DNA of 64,000 nt from Massilia sp. W12 (GTDB lineage: Bacteria; Pseudomonadota; Gammaproteobacteria; Burkholderiales; Burkholderiaceae_D). The stretch spans positions 3,162,001 through 3,226,000 of the forward strand of contig NZ_CP147776.1 of assembly GCF_037300705.1 (NCBI RefSeq). The letters run 5' to 3'. Below are positions 27,419-35,828 of the stretch, piece by piece. A program made the position numbers and the translations under genes. The notes beneath the pieces were generated by a model, which was given only the letters and a program-made list of their open reading frames with translations, made no database searches and had not been told where the DNA came from. Every line of letters starts with the position of its first letter. Within the stretch, counting starts at the first letter, position 1.

Positions 27419-28093
27419 ATGAGCATTGCCAGCTGGCCGGAAAATCAACGCCCGCGCGAACGCTTAATCGCACACGGCGCCAGTGTCTTATCCGACGCGG
27501 AACTGCTTGCCATCTTCCTGCGCACCGGCATTCCGGGAAAGGATGCCGTCACCCTGGGGCGCGAGCTGCTGCAAAAATTCGGCTCGCTGGCGCATATCTT
27601 TTCCGCCGCCCTGCCTGATTTTTCCAGCATCGCCGGGCTTGGCGACGCCAAATTCGCACAGCTGCAGGCTGCTTACGAACTGTCCCGCCGCGCATTGAGT
27701 GAGAATCTCCACAACCAGCCTGAGCTCAACAACACCCTCTTACTCAAACGTTATCTGCGCAATGAGCTGGCGCCTTGCACCGTCGAAACCTTTGTCGCGC
27801 TCTTCCTCGACACCCGCCACCGCCTGATCAAACGCGAAGTGCTGGCCACCGGCACGCTGCGCCAGGCGCATGTCCACACCCGGGAAGTGGTGCGCGCCGC
27901 CCTCTCGCATAATGCGGCGGCGATGATCATCGCCCACAACCACCCACGCGGCTCATGCGAACCCAGTGCGCCCGATCTGCATCTGACCAACACCCTCAAA
28001 TCCGCGCTGGATTATGTCGAGGTCAATTTACTCGATCACATCATCGTTGGCGAAGATGGTTTGTATTCATTTGCAGAACACGGTCGATTGTAG
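27419..28093 (+). CDS. radC: RadC family JAB-domain protein
   Basis: The 224-residue protein starts after AAGGAGG. An N-terminal helix-hairpin-helix part (SDAELLAIFLRTG, FSSIAGLGDAKFAQL) precedes the JAB/MPN metalloprotease-like domain. That domain has the zinc ligand pattern HTREVV and AHNHPRGSCEPSAPD (His-x-His, Ser, Asp). Despite its name, RadC is not an established recombination protein and its activity is unknown. It stands divergent from fkpB. Confidence 0.95.
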   Translation: MSIASWPENQRPRERLIAHGASVLSDAELLAIFLRTGIPGKDAVTLGRELLQKFGSLAHIFSAALPDFSSIAGLGDAKFAQLQAAYELSRRALSENLHNQPELNNTLLLKRYLRNELAPCTVETFVALFLDTRHRLIKREVLATGTLRQAHVHTREVVRAALSHNAAAMIIAHNHPRGSCEPSAPDLHLTNTLKSALDYVEVNLLDHIIVGEDGLYSFAEHGRL

Positions 28094-28285
28094 GAACAAC
28101 CCGGCTTTGCAGCCATTGGTGATAACACGTAGCCTGCAGGAAACATTCCGCCAACCCTGTTGATGCAGGCGAAAGGCGCCGCGCCACGCCTGAAAATAGA
28201 TACCAAAATACAACACAATAAAAACTAAATATTAAATTGTTAAATTTAATCATGCCGTCATGACACAATTTTTTTTCGCAAGTGC

Positions 28286-28314
28286 TTGAAACACAAGAAT
28301 TTTTTCGTTAGAAT
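28286..28314 (+). promoter_or_regulatory. Promoter of rpmB-rpmG
   Basis: TTGAAA (28286-28291), a 17-bp spacer and TAGAAT (28309-28314) form a near-consensus sigma-70 promoter 40 bp before the rpmB ATG. The sequence just upstream is very AT-rich (TTAAATTGTTAAATTTAA), consistent with an UP element for a ribosomal-protein operon. Confidence 0.8.
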
Positions 28315-28354
28315 CTTGCTTTTCCGATTTAGGAAGCCTTTTAAGGAGTCAGAA

Positions 28355-28591
28355 ATGGCACGTGTTTGCCAAGTAACGGGGAAAAAGCCGATGGTCGGCA
28401 ACAATGTTTCCCACGCAAATAACAAAACCAAGCGCCGCTTTTTGCCGAACCTGCAAAGCCGTCGCATTTTCGTTGAATCAGAAAACCGCTGGGTTTCGCT
28501 GCGCATCTCCAACGCCGGCCTGCGCGTGATCGACAAGATCGGCATCGATGCTGTTCTGGCCGATCTGCGTGCCCGTGGCGAAAAAATCTAA
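28355..28591 (+). CDS. rpmB: 50S ribosomal protein L28
   Basis: ATG 28355 follows AAGGAG and yields 78 residues ([20 protein letters not shown]...), the standard L28 length and sequence. It carries the family [16 protein letters not shown] region and the C-terminal VDKIG-like segment as [14 protein letters not shown]. It is part of the large subunit near the E site. It is followed 23 bp later by rpmG, the usual two-gene operon. Confidence 0.98.
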   Translation: MARVCQVTGKKPMVGNNVSHANNKTKRRFLPNLQSRRIFVESENRWVSLRISNAGLRVIDKIGIDAVLADLRARGEKI

Positions 28592-28614
28592 ACGCATAGC
28601 AAAGGAATTCAATC

Positions 28615-28782
28615 ATGGCGAAAACCGGCCGCGATAAAATCAAGCTGGAGTCGACTGCTGGCACCGGTCACTTCTACACCACCACCAAAAACAAGCGCAC
28701 CACCCCGGGCAAAATGGAAATCATGAAGTTTGACCCGAAAGCGCGCAAGCACGTGATGTACAAGGAAACCAAGATCAAATAA
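28615..28782 (+). CDS. rpmG: 50S ribosomal protein L33 (zinc-free form)
   Basis: The 55-residue protein ([20 protein letters not shown]...) is L33 by length, by the [20 protein letters not shown] core and by position after rpmB. It contains no cysteine, so it is the C-minus form that does not bind zinc. AAAGGA precedes the start and an intrinsic terminator follows 17 bp after the stop. Confidence 0.98.
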   Translation: MAKTGRDKIKLESTAGTGHFYTTTKNKRTTPGKMEIMKFDPKARKHVMYKETKIK

Positions 28783-28799
28783 GATCATGGCGCACCACT

Positions 28800-28828
28800 A
28801 AAAAAACCGCACATGTGCGGTTTTTTTA
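28800..28828 (+). terminator. Intrinsic terminator of rpmB-rpmG
   Basis: ACCGCACATGTGCGGT is a perfect palindrome flanked by an A-run and a run of seven T. The 220 bp that follow, up to the next terminator, show no gene. Confidence 0.93.
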
Positions 28829-29048
28829 TTTTCAGCAACGTTCTGCGCGACTGCGCAATATAAGCCCCCCCCCTACCCATCCGCCTGCGCGCCGCATGCC
28901 CGCCTTCGCTAAACGCAGCAGGATAACGCCACGCATACCCGCCGAGGATTTTCCAAGCCCCGCGCCAGCGCAAAACAGATAAACGACATGCTTATGCTGC
29001 GGCATTTCAAGCGCAGCCGCGCAAAGCGGACGCATTCAAGCGAGGCGA

Positions 29049-29078
29049 AAAAAAAGCCGGCAACGCCGGCTTTTTTTA
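29049..29078 (-). terminator. Intrinsic terminator of the desaturase gene
   Basis: The GCCGGC-AAC-GCCGGC stem is flanked by A-runs on the left and T-runs on the right. It can act on the minus strand, 13 bp after the desaturase stop. The spacer 28829-29048 otherwise holds only short open frames without ribosome sites. Confidence 0.88.
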
Positions 29079-29091
29079 CTTGCTGAAAGAC

Positions 29092-30288
29092 TTATGCATA
29101 GCTGCGCAGGCGCAGGGAAAACTCCTGCAATGCGGCAATGCCGGAAGCTTCCGCACGCGCACACCAATCCTGCAGTTTTTGCAGCAATTGCTCACGCGAC
29201 AAGGTGGAGCGCTCCCAAATCGACGCCAGTTCCATACGCATTTCATGGATGGTTTGCAGAGATTTGCTTTGCGCCAGCAATTCGCTCAACTGTTCTTTTT
29301 GCGGCTCGGGCAACTTGGCCGGTTCGCTCTTGCTGAACAGCTTGCGGGCGGATTTGCTGAAATTCGATTCCAGCGCGCCGCGCTCTTTCAATGCTTCCAA
29401 CTCTTCGCGCCACGCGCCTTTGAGGGTTTTCACATATTTGCCCATCACTTCATAGCGATTGGCGATGACTGCTTGCAAGGTGTCGAAATCGATCACGGTT
29501 TTGCCATGCTGCAGCTTGGGCGCAGGCGCCACTTTCTTGACATGCGCCAAACCCAGGGTTTCCAAAATCCGGATGTACAGCCAGCCGATGTCGAACTCAT
29601 ACCATTTTGAGGAGAGCTTGGCGGAAGTGCCGAAAGTGTGGTGATTGTTATGCAGCTCTTCGCCGCCGATCAAAATACCCCAGGGCACGATATTGGTCGA
29701 AGCGTCCGGGCAGTCATAATTGCGATACCCCCAGAAGTGGCCAATGCCGTTGATGATGCCGGCGGCAGTCACCGGAATCCACAACATTTGCACCGCCCAC
29801 ACAGTCAGACCGACCACGCCAAACAGCAGCAAATCGATAATCAGCATCAATGCCACGCCCTGCCAGGTGAAACGGCTGTACAGATTGCGCTCAATCCAGT
29901 CGTCCGGTGTGCCGTGGCCATATTTTTCCAGTGTTTCTTTATTCTTGGCTTCTGCGCGATACAACTCAGCGCCTTGCAAGAGAACTGTTTTGATGCCTTT
30001 TGCGACCGGGCTGTGCGGATCGTCAGCGGTCTCGCATTTGGCATGATGTTTGCGATGAATTGCGGCCCATTCCTTGGTCACCTGGCCGGTCGTCAGCCAC
30101 AGCCAGAAGCGGAAGAAATGGCTTGGCAGCGCATGCAGATCAAGCGCGCGGTGCGCTTGATGGCGGTGCAGGAAGATGGTCACGCTGGCGATCGTGATAT
30201 GAGTCACGATCATGGTGAAGAAAAATACCTGCCAGCCGCTGGCATGGGTCAAACCATGCTGCAGGAATTCAATGATGTTCTCTAACAT
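29092..30288 (-). CDS. Acyl-CoA/fatty acid desaturase
   Basis: ATG 30288 (MLENIIEFLQHGLTHASGWQ) gives 398 residues. The three di-iron histidine boxes are present: HRHQAHR, HRKHHAKC and ELHNNHHTFG. Four hydrophobic segments place it in the inner membrane. Such enzymes insert a delta-9 type double bond in acyl chains to tune fluidity. The C-terminal 110 residues form a charged helical extension (LEALKERGALESNFSKSARK). This extended form is common in betaproteobacteria. Monocistronic, ending at an intrinsic terminator. Confidence 0.93.
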   Translation of the reverse strand: MLENIIEFLQHGLTHASGWQVFFFTMIVTHITIASVTIFLHRHQAHRALDLHALPSHFFRFWLWLTTGQVTKEWAAIHRKHHAKCETADDPHSPVAKGIKTVLLQGAELYRAEAKNKETLEKYGHGTPDDWIERNLYSRFTWQGVALMLIIDLLLFGVVGLTVWAVQMLWIPVTAAGIINGIGHFWGYRNYDCPDASTNIVPWGILIGGEELHNNHHTFGTSAKLSSKWYEFDIGWLYIRILETLGLAHVKKVAPAPKLQHGKTVIDFDTLQAVIANRYEVMGKYVKTLKGAWREELEALKERGALESNFSKSARKLFSKSEPAKLPEPQKEQLSELLAQSKSLQTIHEMRMELASIWERSTLSREQLLQKLQDWCARAEASGIAALQEFSLRLRSYA

Positions 30289-30481
30289 TACAACTCCAGT
30301 TGGATAGATGGGCGGACTGCGCACTGCGCGCCCGGCTCTGTTTGCAAAACGCGGCGCAAAAAAATGCCAAAGCCGTTTTGTTTTACTGCGATTTTACGCT
30401 GTAATGAGCGCGGCTTAAAGCGCTCAAAATAAAAAGTTTCCCGCAAGCTATATTTATGCCATGCAGCAGCCGGAAGCGCAA

Positions 30482-31786
30482 TCAGCCTTTGGAGCTAGTC
30501 GGGCCATTTTTCAGATGCACATCGCGCTGCGGATAAGGCAAATCTATGCCCTGCTCGCGCAGCAGGCGCAAAATGGCGCGGCTGACATCGGACGACACGC
30601 CGCCCCTGCCATTTTCCGGGTCAACAATCCAAAAGCCCAGTTCAAGCTCCAGACCATCCTCGGCAAAACGCACCAGCATGGCTTGCGGCGGCGGCTCATG
30701 CGTCACCCTCGGCACAGTGGCGGCCACCGCTTCGAGTTGCGGAATCAGGCTTTCCACATCGGCGTTGTAAGGCACAGTCAGGCGGATGCCGATGCGCAAG
30801 CTGGTGTCGGTGAGGGAAAAATTCTGCACCACGCCGGACACCAGCATGTCATTCGGCACAATTGTTTCCACCCCGTCCAAGCCCTGCAATACGGTGTAGC
30901 GGGTGTTGATCTGGGTCACCCGGCCATTGAAGCGGTCAACGCTGATCATGTCGCCGATTTTCAGACTGCGTTCGAGCAAAATCACAAAGCCCGAGACATA
31001 GCTGCTGGCGATCTTCTGCAAGCCCAAACCAATACCCACGCCCAAGGCGCCGCCAAACACTGAGAGCACCGTGAGGTCGATGCCAACCATGGTCAATGAC
31101 AGCAACACCGCCACCAACACCAGGCAGGCGCGCACCGCGCGCGAGACGACCACCCGCAAAGACAGGTGCACGCCTTCCATTTCCATCAGGCGCGACTCGA
31201 TTTCGGCGCCGGCCCACAATGCCACCAGCACAGTGAGTAATGCACTCACCCCGGCCTGCAAAATGGACAATAAGGAAACATGATGGCGCCCGAGCGGGAT
31301 GCGGGTATCGGCAAAAAAGTCGATCAGCTCAGGCCAGCTGCCGGTCAGATACAAAGCAAGCGCCAGCCACACCAGCAAGGCGAACACTTTTTCAAACAAG
31401 AGCAGATTATTGCCAACCTGACCGGCGCGCGCAAACACCCGGCGCAGCAGGAAGAACACGACGCGAATCGCCACCATGGCCCCGGCCAGGGGCACGGCGA
31501 TGCGCAAAATGTCCAGGCGCAGATTCCAGCGCGCGGAGATCACGCGCGCCAGCACAATCAAGAGAAAAATCGTCAGCGGGGTGACTAAGCGCGCCACATG
31601 CTCGCGCGAAAGCGGCAAAGCATGGCCATCGCCGCCTTGCAGCAGATGGGCGCGCCAGCGCCGCCCCAGCCACCAGCCAAGGCCGGCGCACACCAAGAGC
31701 ACCGCCAATTGCCAGAAAATCAGCGGGTTGCGGACATCGCTCCAGATATCCGCCAGCAAATTGGCCAGCAAATTATGCTGATTCAT
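30482..31786 (-). CDS. Mechanosensitive ion channel of the MscS family
   Basis: ATG 31786 follows AGGAAG inside the last codons of the upstream methyltransferase gene, giving a 14-bp overlap and 434 residues. Several transmembrane helices lie in residues 20-250. The MscS pore and beta-domain pattern follows: FGGALGVGIGLGLQKIASSY, then VILLERSLKIGDMISVDRFNGRV, then IVPNDMLVSGVVQNFS. It is larger than MscS, with extra N-terminal helices as in YbdG/YnaI-like channels. Predicted role is release of solutes on hypo-osmotic shock. Confidence 0.92.
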   Translation of the reverse strand: MNQHNLLANLLADIWSDVRNPLIFWQLAVLLVCAGLGWWLGRRWRAHLLQGGDGHALPLSREHVARLVTPLTIFLLIVLARVISARWNLRLDILRIAVPLAGAMVAIRVVFFLLRRVFARAGQVGNNLLLFEKVFALLVWLALALYLTGSWPELIDFFADTRIPLGRHHVSLLSILQAGVSALLTVLVALWAGAEIESRLMEMEGVHLSLRVVVSRAVRACLVLVAVLLSLTMVGIDLTVLSVFGGALGVGIGLGLQKIASSYVSGFVILLERSLKIGDMISVDRFNGRVTQINTRYTVLQGLDGVETIVPNDMLVSGVVQNFSLTDTSLRIGIRLTVPYNADVESLIPQLEAVAATVPRVTHEPPPQAMLVRFAEDGLELELGFWIVDPENGRGGVSSDVSRAILRLLREQGIDLPYPQRDVHLKNGPTSSKG

Positions 31787-33059
31787 CTTCCTGTGCAGTG
31801 TGCGGCTTGCCGTTACGCTGTAAAACCGCAGCAAAGAAGCCATCGGTTTGGTGTACGTGCGGCAAGAGTTTCAGATAATCGCCCATCTCGAGCGCAATTT
31901 TTTGCTCAGCCAGAATTTGCGCCGCCGGCAACAGCGTGAAATCAGGATGGGACGCCAAAAAGTCTTGCACTACCGCTTCATTTTCCTCATCCAGCAAGCT
32001 GCAGGTGGCGTACACCAGGCGGCCGCCGCTTTTCACCAGACGCGCCGCCGCATCCAGAATTGCGCGCTGCTTCACGGCCAGCTCAGCCAAGCCTTCTTCA
32101 TTCTGACGCCATTTCACATCCGGATTGCGGCGCAAGGTGCCCAGGCCGCTGCAGGGAGCATCCACCAGCACGCGATCCAGCTTGCCCGCCAGACGCTTGA
32201 TTTTGGCGTCGCGTTCATGCGCGATCTGCACCGGATGCACATTCGACAAACCGCTTCTGGCCAGGCGCGGTTTGAGTTTGGATAAACGCTTTTCCGACAC
32301 ATCAAAGGCATACAGGCGGCCGGTATTGCGCATCATCGCCCCCAAAGCCAGCGTTTTGCCGCCGGCCCCGGCGCAAAAATCCGCCACCATTTCGCCGCGC
32401 TTGGGCGCTAACAATTGGGCCAGCAATTGACTGCCCTCGTCTTGCACCTCAATCGAGCCGTCTTTAAAGAGCGGCAGGTTTTGCAAGGCCGGTTTCTTTT
32501 GCAAGCGCAAACCGGTATTTGAAAATGGCGTCAGGGTGGCCACAATCCCGGATTCCGTCAGAGCCGCGAGGGCGGCGTCGCGCGTGGTTTTCAAGACATT
32601 CACGCGCAAATCCAGCGGCGCAGCCTGATTCATCGCCTGCGCCGCCACCAGACATTGTTCCTGGCCGAACTGGGCGCACAATTTATCAAACAACCACTGC
32701 GGCAAATTGGCGCGGATGCGCGCCGGCAGCAGGTTTTGATCGGTGGCGCGCACGCTGTTGACAAAAGCGGCTTCTTCTTCGCTGACGCTGCCCAGCGCAT
32801 CCAGACCGGCATATTCCGCCAAGCCCAGCAGGGCCAGCTGACGCATCGTGGTTTTGCCATGGGTGGCGAATTCGGTATACAGCGCTTTGTGGCGCAACAC
32901 CACATACACCGCTTCGGCAATCGCGCCGCGTTCGCGGCCGCCCAGTTTGGGATTGGCGCGCAAATAATGCGACAGCACCACATCCGCCGGGCCGGTAAAG
33001 CGCAACACTTCGCGCAACGCATTTTCAGTATGGTTTATGACTGCGGGAGGCAATCTCAT
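31773..33059 (-). CDS. RsmB/NOP family class I SAM-dependent RNA methyltransferase
   Basis: The 428-residue protein has a NusB-like N-terminal helical domain (1 to about 130) and a Rossmann methyltransferase domain (about 220-415). The domain carries VADFCAGAGGKTLALGAMM as the SAM motif, VDAPCSGLGTLRRNPD as motif IV, and YATCSLLDEEN with the catalytic cysteine. It methylates cytosine C5 in rRNA; RsmB (16S C967) is the likeliest member, but paralogues are common. It overlaps mscS and lies 49 bp after purN. Confidence 0.9.
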   Translation of the reverse strand: MRLPPAVINHTENALREVLRFTGPADVVLSHYLRANPKLGGRERGAIAEAVYVVLRHKALYTEFATHGKTTMRQLALLGLAEYAGLDALGSVSEEEAAFVNSVRATDQNLLPARIRANLPQWLFDKLCAQFGQEQCLVAAQAMNQAAPLDLRVNVLKTTRDAALAALTESGIVATLTPFSNTGLRLQKKPALQNLPLFKDGSIEVQDEGSQLLAQLLAPKRGEMVADFCAGAGGKTLALGAMMRNTGRLYAFDVSEKRLSKLKPRLARSGLSNVHPVQIAHERDAKIKRLAGKLDRVLVDAPCSGLGTLRRNPDVKWRQNEEGLAELAVKQRAILDAAARLVKSGGRLVYATCSLLDEENEAVVQDFLASHPDFTLLPAAQILAEQKIALEMGDYLKLLPHVHQTDGFFAAVLQRNGKPHTAQEDESA

Positions 33060-33107
33060 CGGGAAATTCTTTCAAACAAAGGGGGTACAGAGAGGGGCTG
33101 GCCCGGA

Positions 33108-33728
33108 TCAAGCGCCGGCTTGGGCCGGCAGCACACTGACGCGTCCATCCTGGATGCGCAGGCGGTTTTCGACGAACCAGCGCACCGCCTGCGGGTAAAT
33201 GCGGTGTTCTTGCGTCAGCACGCGGGCTGCCAGACTGTGTTCATCATCGCCATCCAAAACCTCCACTGCAGCCTGGGCCACAATCGGGCCGTGATCCAGT
33301 TCGGCAGTGACAAAGTGCACCGTTGCGCCATGCAATTTGACACCAGCCTGCAAGGCCTGACGATGCGTATGCAATCCGGTAAAACTGGGCAACAGGGAAG
33401 GATGGATATTCAGCATACGGTTCGCGTATGCCTGGGTGAATTCGGCGCCGAGAATGCGCATAAAACCGGCCAGCACCACCAGATCCGGGGTATAGCTGTC
33501 GATCAATTCGCGCAGCGCGGCGTCAAACGCATTGCGGTCAGGAAAAGCGCGATGGTCCAGCACAGCAGTGGCGATGCCATGGCTGGCGGCAAACGCCAAG
33601 CCGGCGGCGTCTGCCTTGTTGGCAATCACCGCAGCAATTTGAGCTGGCCATTGCTGGTCGCGCGCAGCGTGCACGATGGCTTCCATATTGCTGCCGCGAC
33701 CGGAGATCAGAATGACAATTTTTTTCAT
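33108..33728 (-). CDS. purN: Phosphoribosylglycinamide formyltransferase (PurN)
   Basis: ATG 33728 (MKKIVILISGRGSNMEAIVH) matches the family N-terminus. An ATG three codons upstream (33737) has a better-placed GCAGGT and cannot be excluded. The 206-residue protein carries the formyl-transfer site MLNIHPSLLPSFTGLHTHRQAL, plus GATVHFVTAELDHGPIV with the catalytic Asp. It makes FGAR from GAR and 10-formyl-THF in purine synthesis. It is followed by the RsmB-family gene. Confidence 0.95.
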   Translation of the reverse strand: MKKIVILISGRGSNMEAIVHAARDQQWPAQIAAVIANKADAAGLAFAASHGIATAVLDHRAFPDRNAFDAALRELIDSYTPDLVVLAGFMRILGAEFTQAYANRMLNIHPSLLPSFTGLHTHRQALQAGVKLHGATVHFVTAELDHGPIVAQAAVEVLDGDDEHSLAARVLTQEHRIYPQAVRWFVENRLRIQDGRVSVLPAQAGA

Positions 33729-33782
33729 GGCGCGCATTGTACCTGCTTTAGCCTTGGCCTGCCGGCTTTTTGCCGCGCCGCC

Positions 33783-34130
33783 TTACTCCCTGATCTGCCG
33801 AAAGCTGGCGTAATGGTCTTCGGTGTAATAAAACACCACCGGCGGTTCGCCGCCGGCGACAATGCGGCGCGCGCCACGATGCGATATGCCGGGCGTTTTA
33901 ACAGTGAATTCACGGTAATAGCCGCGCGGCATCTGCGGCAAACGCTGTTCGCGATTCATGAATTTGATGCCATCGCGCGGATATGGCCAGGGGCCGCCCT
34001 GTTTAATCAGCGCAAGCGTCTGGCGCGCCTCCGGCGGCAGACTGGCCGCATCCACCTGCGGCATGGCGCATGCCGGCAAACACAGCAAAAACATCAGGCA
34101 GACTTGCACAATAGATTGCATCCAGCCCAT
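33783..34130 (-). CDS. Secreted guanyl-specific ribonuclease (barnase/RNase Sa type)
   Basis: ATG 34130 follows AGGAGGGG and gives 115 residues with a signal peptide (MGWMQSIVQVCLMFLLCLPACA). The mature part follows RNase Sa/barnase closely: PYPRDGIKFMNREQRLP, then YREFTVKTPG with the general-base Glu, GARRIVAGG with the catalytic Arg, and YYTEDHYASF with the general-acid His. All three catalytic positions are present, so it should be active, cutting RNA after guanosine outside the cytoplasm. No barstar-type inhibitor gene is adjacent. It may serve nutrient scavenging or interbacterial killing. Confidence 0.88.
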   Translation of the reverse strand: MGWMQSIVQVCLMFLLCLPACAMPQVDAASLPPEARQTLALIKQGGPWPYPRDGIKFMNREQRLPQMPRGYYREFTVKTPGISHRGARRIVAGGEPPVVFYYTEDHYASFRQIRE

Positions 34131-34312
34131 ATCCCCTCCTGAAAGCGGCATGCCGCCAGTGATAATCGTAAAAAAATATATGCACAGACAAACCCGCTGC
34201 AGCAGCGCCGGATTCAGAGTCGAAAAACCTTGTTACACAATCCACAGGCGCAAATTGTGCAACGTTCAGAATTCTGGCTAAGATGGAGACACCGACTAAC
34301 CGGGGAATTCAC

Positions 34313-34894
34313 ATGAACACATCAAGCAAAATCCTGCTGGCGACTTGCGCAACGCTGACCATTCTGCCGCTGTCAGCCAGTGCCGCTGACTTTGAAGATA
34401 CCGCGCGCGTTGTCAGTGTGGCGCCACAAGTCGAACAAATCAACCGTCCGCGCCAGGAATGCCGCACCGAATATGTGCAGGTCGAGCGCCAGGTGAATAA
34501 CAACGCAACACAAAACAACAATAATGGCGCACGCAATACCGGCGGCGCGATTATTGGCGGCGTGGCCGGCGCGATTTTAGGCAATCAGGTCGGCGGCGGC
34601 AATGGCCGCACCGCCGCCACCGCAGTCGGCGCGATTGCCGGCGCGATTGTCGGCGACCGCATCGAAAACAACGGCAACGGCCCCACCCCCAACAACAACA
34701 GCAATAACGGCAGCTACACCCAGATCGAACAACAGCCGGTCAAGACCTGTCGCACCGTCGATCAATGGGAAACCCGCAATAACGGCTATGCAGTCACCTA
34801 TGAATATCATGGCCGCAAATACACCACCCAGATGCAAAATGATCCGGGCAAATTCCTCAAGGTGCGGGTATCAGTCAATCCTGCCGGATACTGA
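34313..34894 (+). CDS. Glycine-zipper 2TM domain envelope protein
   Basis: ATG 34313 after GGGGAA gives 193 residues with a signal peptide ending ASA. An Asn-rich stretch (NNNATQNNNNGARN) leads into a glycine zipper, GGAIIGGVAGAILGNQVGGG, and GAIAGAIVGDRI (residues about 75-120), typical of the Rickettsia 17-kDa antigen/SlyB-like 2TM family. A second Asn-rich linker and a conserved C-terminal part (CRTVDQWETRNNGYAVTYEY) follow. There is no lipobox, so it is probably periplasmic or outer-membrane embedded rather than a lipoprotein. Its function is structural or unknown. Confidence 0.88.
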   Translation: MNTSSKILLATCATLTILPLSASAADFEDTARVVSVAPQVEQINRPRQECRTEYVQVERQVNNNATQNNNNGARNTGGAIIGGVAGAILGNQVGGGNGRTAATAVGAIAGAIVGDRIENNGNGPTPNNNSNNGSYTQIEQQPVKTCRTVDQWETRNNGYAVTYEYHGRKYTTQMQNDPGKFLKVRVSVNPAGY

Positions 34895-34918
34895 AACAGC
34901 AAGTGCGGTCTGATGACA

Positions 34919-34940
34919 CAAGCCGCTTGAATGCGGCTTG
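34919..34940 (+). terminator. Stem-loop after the glycine-zipper gene
   Basis: CAAGCCGC-TTGAAT-GCGGCTTG is a perfect 8-bp stem 25 bp after the stop. No T-run follows, so it is a weak terminator or a 3'-end stabiliser. Confidence 0.5.
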
Positions 34941-34996
34941 CGGCATTTGTGCATGACGCGGATAATCTTTGTTTTTTGCTCCTCCCCTGTTCCCGC

Positions 34997-35806
34997 ATGC
35001 TGATCAAACGCAAATCCATCGAAAAAGAAGAATCCCTGCGCAAAAGCGCGCCACGCACGCGCCGCCCGCATTACGCCCCGGTCACCCTGTCTGAGCATGA
35101 TGGGGTGCGCTACCTGCATTTCGGCACGGAATGGGTGCAAGGCGGCATGCGCATCCGCAAGCCGAACTGGCTGGAGCTGGAATATGCGCAACAAATGATG
35201 GCCTTCATGCTGTTTTTGCCACAGGCGCAACATGTGGCGCAACTGGGTCTGGGCTGCGCTTCTCTCACCAAATTCTGCTACCACTATCTGCCGCAGACGC
35301 GCGTCACAGCGGTCGAACTCAATCCCTCCGTGATCGCGGTCTGCAGCGCGATGTTCAAATTGCCGCCCAATGATGAACGGCTGCAAGTGCTGGAAATGGA
35401 CGCGATGGATTTTGTGCAAGACAGCGAACGCCACGCCAGCCTGGATGCGCTGCAAGTTGATCTGTACGATGCGCGCGCCAATGGCCCGGTGCTGGATTCG
35501 GTCGAGTTTTATCGCGGCTGCGCTGACCTCTTGCAAGAACATGGCGTGATGACGGTGAATCTGTTTGGCGACCATCCCAGTTTTCAGAAAAACATCAAAG
35601 CCATGCAAGCCGCATTCATCCAAGTGCTGACGCTGCCGCCGGCGCCGGATGGAAATGTGGTGGCGCTGGCATTCAAGCGTAGAATCAAACCTGATTTCGC
35701 GGCGCTGCATGAAGAAGCCGCACGCATCAAAGAAGCGACCAAGCTGCCGGCGCGCGCCTGGGTCAACGGCATCAAGCAAGCGCTGGAAGAAGCAGCCAAG
35801 CGCTGA
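34997..35806 (+). CDS. Spermidine synthase-like class I SAM-fold protein
   Basis: ATG 34997 (MLIKRKSIEKEE) gives 269 residues; an upstream non-ATG start would add only unconserved sequence. The PABS-like Rossmann core reads VAQLGLGCASLTKFCYHYLP, VTAVELNPSVIAVC, and VDLYDARANGPVLDSVEFYR in place of the polyamine-synthase D-motif. The N-terminal motif YLHFGTEWVQGGMRI matches spermidine-synthase-like proteins. Several catalytic residues of true SpeE are not evident, so enzymatic identity is unsure. It is followed 22 bp later by the ATPase gene, possibly in one transcript. Confidence 0.8.
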   Translation: MLIKRKSIEKEESLRKSAPRTRRPHYAPVTLSEHDGVRYLHFGTEWVQGGMRIRKPNWLELEYAQQMMAFMLFLPQAQHVAQLGLGCASLTKFCYHYLPQTRVTAVELNPSVIAVCSAMFKLPPNDERLQVLEMDAMDFVQDSERHASLDALQVDLYDARANGPVLDSVEFYRGCADLLQEHGVMTVNLFGDHPSFQKNIKAMQAAFIQVLTLPPAPDGNVVALAFKRRIKPDFAALHEEAARIKEATKLPARAWVNGIKQALEEAAKR

Positions 35807-35828
35807 GATTGACAAAACAGGATTGCAT

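Noticed and set aside
32655-34142. 495-codon plus-strand frame opposite the RsmB-family and purN genes
   Set aside because: It crosses three well-supported genes on the other strand and has no family signature.
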